Made by a program: the position numbers and the translations under genes. Under the pieces are notes generated by a model. The model saw only the letters and a program-made list of their open reading frames with translations. It was not told the origin of the DNA and made no database searches. Source: Halorussus marinus (lineage in GTDB: Archaea; Halobacteriota; Halobacteria; Halobacteriales; Haladaptataceae). From it: a stretch of 64,000 nt of DNA. Positions 43,710 through 51,675 of this stretch are shown here, piece after piece. Every line of letters starts with the position of its first letter. Position 1 is the stretch's first letter. The stretch lies in the NCBI RefSeq assembly GCF_004765795.1, contig NZ_SBIV01000009.1, forward strand, positions 62,001 to 126,000, written 5' to 3'.

Positions 43710-43791
43710 GGCCAGTGCTTTTAAATTAGTAACTTCACATTGAGCGAAAGTCGGAAGCTTTTTGAAGTGGTAAGCAACCATTGAGAACTGC
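43710..43791 (+). promoter_or_regulatory. promoter copy 2 with two tandem GTAA-N-TTGA motifs
   Basis: Ungapped partner of 41962-42043. The motifs ATTAGTAACTTCACATTGA and GTGGTAAGCAACCATTGA are again 40 bases apart. The TATA-like CTTTTTGAA is about 31 bases before the ATG at 43792. Confidence 0.6.
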
Positions 43792-43989
43792 ATGGCACGC
43801 GACGATACGGCACGCGACCCCGGCACCGAACGCACTCGCCCCGACGAACGGTCACACCCCCGGCTGGCAGGTGTGGCCGCCACCCGTTCGGGCCGCACCG
43901 AGTCTCCCGTCCCCGCTGACACGACCCGGACGCTCGCGCCCGGCGACGCTCGGTCCGTCTGCTCCCCGGAGGGTCGAGATGGCGAGTAA
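43792..43989 (+). pseudogene. truncated paralogue of the Tat beta-helix gene, 65 codons
   Basis: The first 26 bases differ from those of the gene at 42044 by two (MARDDxARD/E in both), and the promoter is also shared. The Tat twin-Arg and the hydrophobic segment are lost (ERSHPRLAGVAATRSGR in place of DRRSYLKMAGAAAASV). An echo of the parent (TTRTLAPGDARSV against TIEIPAGERRVFDV) persists before the stop. It looks like the relic of a duplication that kept an intact promoter. The stop lies 11 bases inside the next gene, so it may survive as a leader cistron. Confidence 0.55.
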
Positions 43990-44203
43990 CGTTCAGGCCG
44001 GCCGCGAACGCTGGGAAGACGTGGCCCGCGATCCGGACCCCGAGGATCTGGGGTACGAACTCGACGACTGGGAGGTCATCCAGGCCCAGAAGGGCGATCG
44101 GGGCCACCTAATGTTCCTCCCCGACGACGAGGATCAGCTCCGCGAGGAGGCGTTCGTGGTGGCCGACGCCTGCTCGGTCTGCGACGTCGTCGACCGGATC
44201 TAG
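43979..44203 (+). CDS. small acidic haloarchaeal protein
   Basis: A 74-residue acidic protein (ERWEDVARDPDPEDLGYELDDWEVIQAQKGDRGHLMFLPDDEDQLREEAFVVADACSVCDVVDRI), with a CSVC pair near the C-terminus. GGAGGG six bases before the ATG is a good Shine-Dalgarno, which decides this start and makes it the second cistron behind the relic at 43792. The codon pattern is that of a real gene. Function unknown. Its stop overlaps the glmM stop (CTAG, 44200-44203). Confidence 0.7.
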   Translation: MASNVQAGRERWEDVARDPDPEDLGYELDDWEVIQAQKGDRGHLMFLPDDEDQLREEAFVVADACSVCDVVDRI

Positions 44204-45516
44204 CTCGACTCGACGATCCGTCGGGCCGCCGCGAACAGGTCCTCGGCCCGCTCGGCCCGCCTCGCCTCCGCGGTCACGCGAACGAGGGGCTCGGTCCCGC
44301 TGGCGCGCACCAGAAACCACCCGCCCTCCGCGCTCGCGCGCACGCCGTCTCTGGTGTCGACTTCCGCGTACCGGGCGCAGACTCGCTCCCGGACGCCCTC
44401 CATCACCGCCTCCTTGCGATCGGTTTCGACGCTCCCACGAGAGAGCGGGTACGTCTCGATCTCCCCGACCAGCGACGCGAGCGATCCGCGGCGTGCGACC
44501 AGACCCGCGAGCCGACACGCCGCCAGCGGGCCGTCGGGACACAGCGTCTCGTCGGGCCAGATCCACGCGCCGCTTGGCTCGCCGCCGAACGCGACGTCGG
44601 GCTCGCTCGCCCGCTCGGCGACGTACACGTCTCCGACGCGCGTACGCGAGACCGAGACCCCGAGCGGGTCGAGCGAGTCGGCGACCGCGAGGCTCGTATC
44701 GACCGGGACGGCCACCCGGTCGGCCGCCGACCGATCGCCGGTCGCCTCGCGGGCGAACAGCGCGAGCAGGACGTCGCCCCCGACGAACTCCCCGTCGGCG
44801 GCGACCGCGCGCATCCGGTCGGCGTCGCCGTCGTGAGCGATCCCGAGGTCGGCGCCGGTCGCGGCGACGGTGTCCGCGAGCGTCCGGCAGTTCTCGGCGG
44901 TCGGCTCGCTCGGGCGCGCCGGGAACGATCCGTCGGGGTCGGCGTCGAGCGTCTGGACGTCGTGTCCAAGCGCCCGGAGCGCCTCGGCGGTCACCCCGCC
45001 GACCCCGTTGCCGACGTCGAGAACCACCGAGAGGTCGCCCGGCTCGGCGGCGTCGGCAAGCGCCGCGGCGTGGCGGTCGGTCGCGCCGTCCCACCGCGTG
45101 ACCTCGCCGAGCCCGTCCCACGGCGCGAGGTCGACGTCGCCCTCCCGGACCCGGCGGGCGACGGCCTCGCGCTGGGCCTCGTCGAACGCCTGCCCGGAGG
45201 GATTCCACAGCTTCAGTCCGTTGTCGGGCGCGGGGTTGTGACTCGCGGTGACCACGAGCCCGGCGTCGGCGTCGCGCCACCCGACGCTCCGGGCGACGGT
45301 GGGCGTGGCCGCCCGTCCGATTCGGACGACGTCAGCGCCACACTCCCGGAGTCCGGCGGCCGCCGCGTCCGCGAGCATCCGGCCGCTCTCGCGGGCGTCG
45401 CGCCCGACCACGACCGTCTCGTACCCCTCGCTGGCGACCGCCCGGCCCACGTCGAGCGCGAGCCGGCAGGTCACGGTGTCGCCGACCGCGCCGCGGACGC
45501 CGCTTGTCCCGAACAT
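44200..45516 (-). CDS. glmM: phosphoglucosamine/phosphomannomutase
   Basis: A 438-residue alpha-D-phosphohexomutase. It starts MFGTSGVRGAVGD, has the phosphoserine loop VVTASHNPAPDNGLKLW, the metal loop GIAHDGDADRMRA, the sugar-binding GGEPSGAWIWP, and the phosphate-binding RASGTEPLVRVT. It is the GlmM-like archaeal type, interconverting hexosamine 6- and 1-phosphates on the way to UDP-GlcNAc, the precursor of the sugar made by the operon at 46535. It follows the HTH/membrane regulator by one base. Confidence 0.85.
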   Translation of the reverse strand: MFGTSGVRGAVGDTVTCRLALDVGRAVASEGYETVVVGRDARESGRMLADAAAAGLRECGADVVRIGRAATPTVARSVGWRDADAGLVVTASHNPAPDNGLKLWNPSGQAFDEAQREAVARRVREGDVDLAPWDGLGEVTRWDGATDRHAAALADAAEPGDLSVVLDVGNGVGGVTAEALRALGHDVQTLDADPDGSFPARPSEPTAENCRTLADTVAATGADLGIAHDGDADRMRAVAADGEFVGGDVLLALFAREATGDRSAADRVAVPVDTSLAVADSLDPLGVSVSRTRVGDVYVAERASEPDVAFGGEPSGAWIWPDETLCPDGPLAACRLAGLVARRGSLASLVGEIETYPLSRGSVETDRKEAVMEGVRERVCARYAEVDTRDGVRASAEGGWFLVRASGTEPLVRVTAEARRAERAEDLFAAARRIVESS

Positions 45517-45517
45517 C

Positions 45518-46078
45518 TCAGTGCTCCTGGCCGTCGGCGCGGCTCAGTTCGGGCGGGGTGCCGACCTCGTCGGTCCGCCGGTAGTTGAGAAAGTGGACGA
45601 CCGACGAGACGCCGAACGCCACGAGGATCACCGTCGCCACCACGAGCCCCGAGAGCAACTCGAACGGGTAGACGTCGAGCCAGACCGCCGCGACCAGCGC
45701 GGAGCTCACCGCGACCAGCCCGAGGTAGTACCGGTCCCACGGGAACTGCTCGCGAGAGACCTCGCCGAGATAGAGGTTGAGATCCGACGCCCGGTCGCCG
45801 AGTCGGACCACGCCCGCGTCCCGATCGTACTCGACGATGTCGGCCTCATCGAGCTTCGGGAGGTGGGTCTGGTACAGCGAGATGTACACCCGCTTTCGCT
45901 GTTCGGTCGTGAGCGCCGCGAGCGTGGTTTCGTTTTCCCACGCCGCGACCTGCTCGGTGAGATCCGACAGCTCGGTTTCGCCGCCCTCCTGACGGAGGTA
46001 GTAGAGCGCGTATCGGCGTCTGGGGCTTTTCAGCACTTCGAACACCTCGTCTTGGGAGAGCTGGTCGGTTCTAGACAT
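45518..46078 (-). CDS. DUF7344-type winged-helix protein with two membrane helices
   Basis: A 186-residue protein. The N-terminal winged helix (EVFEVLKSPRRRYALYYLRQEG, LTEQVAAW, RKRVYISLYQTHLPKLDEADIV) is followed by the wing DRDAGVVRLGD, and then two membrane helices (YYLGLVAVSSALVAAVWL, LLSGLVVATVILVAFGVSSVV). This makes a membrane-tethered regulator, frequent in haloarchaea beside surface genes. It is first in a two-gene unit with glmM and the only recognised DNA-binding protein of the glycan island, hence a candidate regulator of it. Confidence 0.8.
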   Translation of the reverse strand: MSRTDQLSQDEVFEVLKSPRRRYALYYLRQEGGETELSDLTEQVAAWENETTLAALTTEQRKRVYISLYQTHLPKLDEADIVEYDRDAGVVRLGDRASDLNLYLGEVSREQFPWDRYYLGLVAVSSALVAAVWLDVYPFELLSGLVVATVILVAFGVSSVVHFLNYRRTDEVGTPPELSRADGQEH

Positions 46079-46166
46079 AGTCCAGTGGCCGCCGGCCGGT
46101 CGTCGGGGGCGATACGTCTACTGGGCCACCGGACGGGGGAGATGTGCGCAGGTGAGACCGCCGCAT
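46071..46166 (-). CDS. 31-codon leader ORF ahead of the DUF7344 regulator
   Basis: ATG 46166 opens a frame (MRRSHLRTSPPSGGPVDVSP onward) 25 bases after the GTAACAAAG element at 46191. Its TAG ends eight bases into the regulator gene, an overlap that couples translation. As at 34104, the start is where a leaderless mRNA would begin. No function for the peptide is apparent. Confidence 0.35.
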   Translation of the reverse strand: MRRSHLRTSPPSGGPVDVSPPTTGRRPLDYV

Positions 46167-46190
46167 ACACCCGATATTGCGGCGTTGGCA

Positions 46191-46199
46191 CTTTGTTAC
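46191..46199 (-). promoter_or_regulatory. GTAACAAAG element (one-base variant of ATAACAAAG)
   Basis: On the minus strand, 25 bases before the leader ORF at 46166 and 113 bases before the regulator ATG at 46078. Confidence 0.5.
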
Positions 46200-46384
46200 C
46201 CGCGTGCTGTTCGGGGGTAATCCGACGGTACGGTCGGTCAGCGCCGGCGATACGGGGTGGATAGCCCGCGTCGATCCGCGCGCTCGACTCGGCGACGACC
46301 GGGGGTCGACCGCTGGGTCTCGTTCGGGCCCATTCGCCCGCGAGAGGCCCGATAGGCGTCGCCTTCGGGGGAACCAGCCGGCGT

Positions 46385-46393
46385 ATAACAAAG
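46385..46393 (+). promoter_or_regulatory. ATAACAAAG element of the sugar-nucleotide operon
   Basis: ATAACAAAG, 142 bases before the GTG at 46535. Transcription would start near 46420, leaving an unusually long 5' region for this organism, with a 23-codon frame at 46471-46542 whose stop overlaps the operon's first start codon by three bases on each side. Confidence 0.55.
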
Positions 46394-46520
46394 AGGCGTG
46401 CAGGGCATGGGGAGAATAACGCCCGGCCTTCCCCCGCTCGGGACGCACGGGCACACCCACTCGATCCCCTATGATCACGTTACCGACCGAAACGACTCGA
46501 TTCTCGACGCGCACAGCGCC

Positions 46521-46528
46521 GGAGGTGA
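46521..46528 (+). promoter_or_regulatory. strong Shine-Dalgarno of the sugar operon
   Basis: GGAGGTGA, six bases before the GTG at 46535. This near-perfect ribosome binding site decides the GTG start and fits a leadered mRNA, unlike most genes around. Confidence 0.65.
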
Positions 46529-46534
46529 CCGTCC

Positions 46535-47152
46535 GTGGCTAAGTCGGACGCCCCCGCCACCGACGACCGACTGGTCCCGCGGCTCGGAGACGACTGTGAG
46601 ATCGCTCCCGACGCGATCCTCGGCCACCGCCACGCCGCCGACGCCGATCCCCCGGTCGTCGGCGACCGCGCCACCGTCCGGTCGGGGAGCATCGTCTACG
46701 CGGACGTGGAGATCGGCGACGACTTCACCACCGGCCACAACGCCGTGATCCGGGAGGACACCCGGATCGGCGACGACGTGGTCGTCGGCACCGACACGGT
46801 GATCGACGGGACGACGGCGATCGGCTCGCACGTCAGCCTCCAGACCGGAGTCTACGTCCCGACCGACACCGTCCTCGGCGACGAGGTGTTCGTCGGTCCG
46901 CACGCGGTGCTCACAAACGACCCCTACCCGATCCGCCGGGACGTCGACCTCGACGGACCGACCCTCGAAGACCACGTCTCGATCGGCGCGAACGCCACCC
47001 TCCTGCCCGGCGTAACCGTCGGCGAGGGCGCGTTCGTGGCCGCGGGCGCGGTCGTGACCGAAGACGTCCCGCCCGGGACGCTCGCGGTGGGCGCACCCGC
47101 CGACCACCGACCGCTCCCGGCGGAACTGACCGGGGGGAACCGGATCGCATGA
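46535..47152 (+). CDS. WbpD-like N-acetyltransferase (left-handed beta-helix)
   Basis: A 205-residue hexapeptide-repeat acetyltransferase. After about 20 leader residues the repeats run [50 protein letters not shown] through [17 protein letters not shown] to [36 protein letters not shown]. The [11 protein letters not shown] turn is typical of WbpD/WlbB-type enzymes, which acetylate the 3-amino group of UDP-GlcNAc(3N)A. First gene of a chain of overlapping genes; ATGA joins it to the aminotransferase. Confidence 0.83.
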   Translation: MAKSDAPATDDRLVPRLGDDCEIAPDAILGHRHAADADPPVVGDRATVRSGSIVYADVEIGDDFTTGHNAVIREDTRIGDDVVVGTDTVIDGTTAIGSHVSLQTGVYVPTDTVLGDEVFVGPHAVLTNDPYPIRRDVDLDGPTLEDHVSIGANATLLPGVTVGEGAFVAAGAVVTEDVPPGTLAVGAPADHRPLPAELTGGNRIA

Positions 47153-48243
47153 GCGAGATTCCGATCGCCGACCCCGCGCTCGGCGACCGCGAGATCGCAG
47201 AGGTGGTCGACGTGCTCGAATCCGGTCACCTCGCCGACGGCCCGCAGGTCCGGAAGTTCGAGGCCGAGTTCGCAGAGTTCAGCGGAGCCGACCGGGGCGT
47301 CGCGACCGCCAACGGCACGACCGCGCTCCACGCCGCCCTCGAAGCGCTCGGCGTCGGCGACGGCGACGTGGTCGTCACCTCGCCGTTCTCGTTCGTCGCG
47401 AGCGCGAACGCGATCCGGCTCGCGGGCGCCGAACCCCGGTTCGCCGACGTCGACCCCGAGACCTTCACCCTCGATCCGACCGCGGTCGAGGAGACGCTCC
47501 GGCGCGAGGACGACGTGGCCGCGATCCTGGCGGTCCACCTCTACGGGCTGGCGGCCGAGATGGACCGACTCGGCGAGCTCGCCGACCGTCACGACGTGGC
47601 GCTGGTCGAGGACGCCGCACAGGCCCACGGCGCGCAGTTCCGTGGCCGGAAGGTGGGATCGTTCGGCGACGCCGCCTGCTTCTCGTTTTACCCGACCAAG
47701 AACATGACCACCGGGGAGGGCGGGATGATCACGACCGACCGCGACGACGTCGCCGACCGCGCCGAGAGCTACGTCAACCACGGCCGACCCCCCGAGGGCG
47801 GCTACGACCACGTCCGGGTCGGCCACAACTTCCGGCTGACCTCGATGGCGGCCGCGATCGGCCGGGTCCAACTGGAGCGGCTCCCCGAGTACAACGACGC
47901 CCGGCGGGCGAACGCCGCCGCCCTGAACGAGGCGCTGGCCGACGCCGACGTGATCACGCCGACCGAGCCCGACGATCGCCGCCACGTCTATCACCAGTAC
48001 ACGATCCGGGCGAACGATCGGGACGCGCTGGCCGCACACCTCGACGACGCCGGGATCGCCACCGGGGTCTACTACCCGACGCCGATCCACGAACAGCCGG
48101 CGTACGACGACGTCGACGACGCCGCCCCCGTCGCCGAGCGCACCGCCGAACAGGCCCTCTCGCTCCCGGTTCATCCGAACGTCTCCGAGCGAGACGTCAG
48201 AACGATCGCCAAAGCGGTCCGCGAGTACGACTCCGATTCATGA
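47149..48243 (+). CDS. DegT/DnrJ/EryC1 sugar aminotransferase (WbpE-like)
   Basis: A 364-residue PLP enzyme. [35 protein letters not shown] opens it, then [86 protein letters not shown] with the PLP-binding Lys in PTKNMT. It converts a 3-keto sugar nucleotide to the 3-amino sugar; in the Wbp route that is UDP-3-keto-GlcNAcA to UDP-GlcNAc(3N)A. Overlaps the genes on both sides by ATGA. Confidence 0.88.
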   Translation: MSEIPIADPALGDREIAEVVDVLESGHLADGPQVRKFEAEFAEFSGADRGVATANGTTALHAALEALGVGDGDVVVTSPFSFVASANAIRLAGAEPRFADVDPETFTLDPTAVEETLRREDDVAAILAVHLYGLAAEMDRLGELADRHDVALVEDAAQAHGAQFRGRKVGSFGDAACFSFYPTKNMTTGEGGMITTDRDDVADRAESYVNHGRPPEGGYDHVRVGHNFRLTSMAAAIGRVQLERLPEYNDARRANAAALNEALADADVITPTEPDDRRHVYHQYTIRANDRDALAAHLDDAGIATGVYYPTPIHEQPAYDDVDDAAPVAERTAEQALSLPVHPNVSERDVRTIAKAVREYDSDS

Positions 48244-49229
48244 ACGACAACGCATCTCCGATCGACACAGCGGTACTGGGCGTCGGCAGCATGGGTCGCC
48301 ACCACGCCCGCGTCTACAGCGAACTCCCCGACGTGAACCTCGTCGGCGTCTACGACCTCGACCGGGACGCCGCCCGCGAGGTGGCCGCCGACAACGGCAC
48401 GCGTGCCCTGCCGCTCGACGAACTGCTGGACGCCACCGACGCCGCCTCGATCGCCGTCCCGACGCCGTACCACGCCGAACTCGCCGAGGCGTGTATCGAC
48501 AACGGCGTCGACGTGCTGGTCGAAAAGCCGTTCGTCGACGACCTCGACGCCGGCCGAGCGCTCCTCGACCGGGCCGAGGCGGCGGGCGTGACCGTGCAGG
48601 TCGGCCACGTCGAGCGGTTCAACCCGGCGGTCCGGGCGCTGGCCGACATCGTCGCCGACCTCGACGTGATCGCGGTCGACGCCCACCGGCTCGGGCCGCC
48701 CCCGGAGGGTCGAGCCGTCGACGAGAGCGCGGTGCTCGATCTGATGATCCACGACATCGACGTGGTGCTGGCGATGCTCGACGCCGAGGTCGCGGACGTG
48801 AGCGCCAACGGCGCGAAGTCCAACCAGTACGCCAGCGCGAACGTCCGGTTCGACGACGGCACCCTCGCGTCGTTCACCGCGAGCCGGGTGACCCAACAGC
48901 GGGTCCGGACGCTCGCGATCACGGCCGAGGACTGCCGGGTCAACGTCGACTACATCGACCGATCGGTCGAGATCCACCGCCACTCGCTTCCCGAGTACAT
49001 CGAGGACAACGGCGACGTGCGCTACCGCCACGAGAGCATCGTCGAGCGCCCGACCGTCGAGACCGGCGAGCCGCTCAAAAACGAACTGGAGTCGTTCGTC
49101 GCGGCGGCCCGCGGCGAGCGCGAACCGGTGGTCTCCGGCGAGGACGGCCTCCGGGTCCTCGAAGTCGCCCGCCGGATCGACCGGGTCGCCGGTCGCGAGG
49201 CCCCCGAAGCCGAGGTGAGCGCGCGGTGA
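48240..49229 (+). CDS. Gfo/Idh/MocA oxidoreductase (WbpB-like 3-dehydrogenase)
   Basis: A 329-residue NAD-dependent oxidoreductase: AVLGVGSMGRHHARVYSELPDVNLVGVYD (Rossmann), DAASIAVPTPYHAELAEACIDNGVDVLVEKPFVDD with the conserved EKP, VQVGHVERFNPAV and DLMIHDIDVVLAML with the catalytic His. It matches the WbpB/WlbA subgroup that oxidises the 3-hydroxyl of UDP-GlcNAcA, feeding the aminotransferase just upstream. The stop overlaps the next start as GTGA. Confidence 0.87.
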   Translation: MNDNASPIDTAVLGVGSMGRHHARVYSELPDVNLVGVYDLDRDAAREVAADNGTRALPLDELLDATDAASIAVPTPYHAELAEACIDNGVDVLVEKPFVDDLDAGRALLDRAEAAGVTVQVGHVERFNPAVRALADIVADLDVIAVDAHRLGPPPEGRAVDESAVLDLMIHDIDVVLAMLDAEVADVSANGAKSNQYASANVRFDDGTLASFTASRVTQQRVRTLAITAEDCRVNVDYIDRSVEIHRHSLPEYIEDNGDVRYRHESIVERPTVETGEPLKNELESFVAAARGEREPVVSGEDGLRVLEVARRIDRVAGREAPEAEVSAR

Positions 49230-50617
49230 GCCTACAGGTCCACGGCCTCTACGGGAGCGAGGCGCCCGAGAGCGTCCAGCGGGCGGCGTTCCGGACCGGG
49301 CAAGTCCCGGTCGCGGTGTACGGCCTCGGGAAGATGGGGCTCCCGCTGGCGGCGGTGTACGCCGAGACGACCGGCAACGTCGTCGGCGCGGACGTCGATC
49401 CCGAGGTAGTCGAGGCGATCGACGCCGGGGAGTGTCACGTCGACCGCGAGCCCGGCCTGCCCGAGTTGGTCCGCGAGACCGTCGCGGCGGGGGCGCTCGA
49501 AGCGACCGACGATCCCCGAGAGGCGGCGGCTCGCGCCGCCGTCCACGTCGTCATCGTCCCGACCCCGATCACCGACGAGAAGGAGGCCGACCTCTCGATC
49601 CTGCGGTCGGTCGCCGGCGACATCGGCGCGAACCTCGACCCCGGCGACCTCGTGGTCGTCGAGTGCACGGTACCGCCCCGGACCTGCGAGGACCTCCTCC
49701 GGCCGTTGCTCGCCGACGCGGCGGGCCACGAGGCGTTCGGGCTCGCGTTCTGTCCCGAGCGCACCGCGAGCGGGCGCGCGCTCAGGGACATCCGGGGCGC
49801 CTACCCCAAGGTGGTCGGCGGGATCGACGACGAGAGCACCCGAGTCGCCGAACTCGTCTACGACCACATCACGGACAACGAGGTGCTCGCGGTCTCGGAC
49901 GCCACCACCGCGGAGGCGGTGAAGGTGTTCGAGGGCCTCTACCGCGACGTGAACATCGCACTGGCGAACGAGCTGGCGACGCTCACCGACGAGTTCGGGA
50001 TCGACGTCAACGAGGCGATCGCGACCGCCAACACCCAGCCGTTCTGCGACATCCACGACCCCGGACCGGGCGTCGGGGGCCACTGCATCCCCTACTACCC
50101 GTACTTCGTGATCAACGAGGTCGACGCCGACGCCCGACTGCTGTCGACCGCCCGCGAGGTCAACGACGCGATGCCGGCGTTCACCGTCGAGACGCTGGCT
50201 CGCGAACTCGACGCCGAGGGGACGAGTCCCGACGACGCGACCGTCGCGGTGCTGGGCCTGACCTACCGACCCGGCGTCGAGGAGATCCGGGCGACCCCGG
50301 CCGGCCCCATCGCCGAGCGGCTCTCGGCGCTCGGCGCCGAAGTCCTCGCGGTCGATCCGATGCTCGACGACGCCGAACCCTTCGAGGCCGAAATGGTATC
50401 GCGCGCGGAGCTTTACGGCGCCGATCTCGACGCCGCCGTGATGGTGACCCCCCACGAGGAGTTCGACGCCATCGAGTGGGAGCGGTTCGACCCGCTGGTC
50501 GTCGTCGACGGTCGCGGGAGCCTCGACCTCGCGGCCACCGACCACCGCGTCTACACCATCGGGAGCGGCCCGACGGGCGGACGCGACGCGGCGCTCTCCG
50601 AGGAGGTGGCCGAATGA
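49226..50617 (+). CDS. UDP-N-acetyl-hexosamine 6-dehydrogenase (WbpA/WecC type)
   Basis: A 463-residue UDP-glucose/UDP-HexNAc dehydrogenase. VAVYGLGKMGLPLAAVYAETTGNVVGADVD begins the NAD domain, then VHVVIVPTPITDEKEADLS, ECTVPPRTCEDLL, ERTASGRALRDI, EAVKVFEGLYRDVNIALANELA, and the active-site Cys in GPGVGGHCIPYYPYF; a C-terminal domain (VAVLGLTYRPGVEEIRATPA) follows. It oxidises C6 of UDP-GlcNAc (WbpA) or UDP-ManNAc (WecC) to a uronate; with 3-dehydrogenase and aminotransferase present, the WbpA role is favoured. GTG start overlapping the previous stop. Confidence 0.9.
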   Translation: MSLQVHGLYGSEAPESVQRAAFRTGQVPVAVYGLGKMGLPLAAVYAETTGNVVGADVDPEVVEAIDAGECHVDREPGLPELVRETVAAGALEATDDPREAAARAAVHVVIVPTPITDEKEADLSILRSVAGDIGANLDPGDLVVVECTVPPRTCEDLLRPLLADAAGHEAFGLAFCPERTASGRALRDIRGAYPKVVGGIDDESTRVAELVYDHITDNEVLAVSDATTAEAVKVFEGLYRDVNIALANELATLTDEFGIDVNEAIATANTQPFCDIHDPGPGVGGHCIPYYPYFVINEVDADARLLSTAREVNDAMPAFTVETLARELDAEGTSPDDATVAVLGLTYRPGVEEIRATPAGPIAERLSALGAEVLAVDPMLDDAEPFEAEMVSRAELYGADLDAAVMVTPHEEFDAIEWERFDPLVVVDGRGSLDLAATDHRVYTIGSGPTGGRDAALSEEVAE

Positions 50618-51675
50618 AGGTCCTGACCGTGGTCGGGGCCCGACCGCAGTTCATCAAGGCCGCCGCGGTCTCGCGCGAGCTTCGCGAGCGCCACGAGGAG
50701 GTGCTGGTCCACACCGGCCAACACTACGACGAGGAGATGTCGGACGTGTTCTTCGAGGAACTGGGGATCCCGGAGCCCGACGCCAACCTCGGGGTCGGGT
50801 CCGACGACCACGGCGCCCAGACCGCCGAGATGCTGGTCGGGCTCGAAGACCTGATCGCCAGCGAGCGACCGGACGCGGTGCTCGTCTACGGCGACACCAA
50901 CTCCACGCTCGCGGCGGCGATCGCCGCCGCGAAGATGGACCCCGCGCTGGCGCACGTCGAGGCCGGGCTCCGGAGCTACAACCGCGAGATGCCCGAGGAG
51001 ATAAACCGGGTCCTGACCGACCACGCCGCAGACCGGCTGTTCGCGCCCTCCGCGCGTGCGGTCGAGAACCTCGCCGCCGAGGGCGTGACCGACGGGGTCC
51101 GGGACACCGGCGACGTGATGTACGACGCGGTGCTGTGGGCGCGCGACCGGGCGACCGACCGCTCTACGGTCCTCGACGATCTCGGAGTCGACCCCGGCGA
51201 GTACGTGCTTGCGACGGTCCACCGCGCGGCCAACACCGACGACCCCGACCGGCTCGCGGCCGTGCTCGACGCGCTGGCCGCCGACTCTCGCGAGGTGGTG
51301 TTCCCGGCCCACCCACGGACAGTAAACCGTATGCGCGAATACGGACTCTACGACGAGGCGCGCGACCGACTCACGCTCACCGATCCGGTGGGGTACCTCG
51401 ACTTCGTGCGCCTGCAGGACGCGGCGGCCGTCGTCGCGACCGACTCCGGGGGCGTCCAGAAGGAGGCGTTCTTCCTCGATACGCCCTGCGTGACGATGCG
51501 CGAGGAGACCGAGTGGCGCGAGACCGTCGCCGCGGGCTGGAACACCCTCGTGGGCGCCGACGGCGAGGCCATCAGCCGGGCGCTCGCGAGCGCCGACCCG
51601 CCGGCGGACAAGCCCCAGCCGTACGGCGACGGCACCGCCGCGGCGGCCATCGTCGACGGATTAGACGATGTCTGA
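50614..51675 (+). CDS. wecB: UDP-N-acetylglucosamine 2-epimerase, non-hydrolysing (WecB/WbpI type)
   Basis: A 353-residue epimerase: VVGARPQFIKAAAVSREL, HTGQHYDEEMSDVFFEELGIPEPD, VYGDTNSTLAAAIAAAKM, HVEAGLRSYNREMPEEINRVLTDH, ATVHRAANTDDPDRL and TDSGGVQKEAFFLDTPCVTMREETEWRE. ATG 50614 overlaps the previous stop and is preceded by GGAGG. It interconverts UDP-GlcNAc and UDP-ManNAc, or in the Wbp route UDP-GlcNAc(3NAc)A and its manno epimer (WbpI). The next gene starts eight bases before its end. Confidence 0.92.
   Translation: MKVLTVVGARPQFIKAAAVSRELRERHEEVLVHTGQHYDEEMSDVFFEELGIPEPDANLGVGSDDHGAQTAEMLVGLEDLIASERPDAVLVYGDTNSTLAAAIAAAKMDPALAHVEAGLRSYNREMPEEINRVLTDHAADRLFAPSARAVENLAAEGVTDGVRDTGDVMYDAVLWARDRATDRSTVLDDLGVDPGEYVLATVHRAANTDDPDRLAAVLDALAADSREVVFPAHPRTVNRMREYGLYDEARDRLTLTDPVGYLDFVRLQDAAAVVATDSGGVQKEAFFLDTPCVTMREETEWRETVAAGWNTLVGADGEAISRALASADPPADKPQPYGDGTAAAAIVDGLDDV

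Larger units (their letters stand above)
46079..46534. other. 456-base divergent intergenic region of the glycan island
   Basis: It separates the regulator/glmM unit from the sugar operon. It contains the two opposing promoter elements (46191-46199 minus, 46385-46393 plus), two candidate leader ORFs (46071-46166 minus, 46471-46542 plus) and a Shine-Dalgarno at 46521. Other open frames are Arg/Pro-rich and unconvincing. Confidence 0.55.

Noticed and set aside
46407-46748. A frame starting MGRITPGLPPLG close to the ATAACAAAG element at 46385
   Set aside because: It lies only 14 bases after the element, is Pro/Thr/Arg-rich, and runs out of frame through the acetyltransferase gene, which has a strong Shine-Dalgarno of its own.
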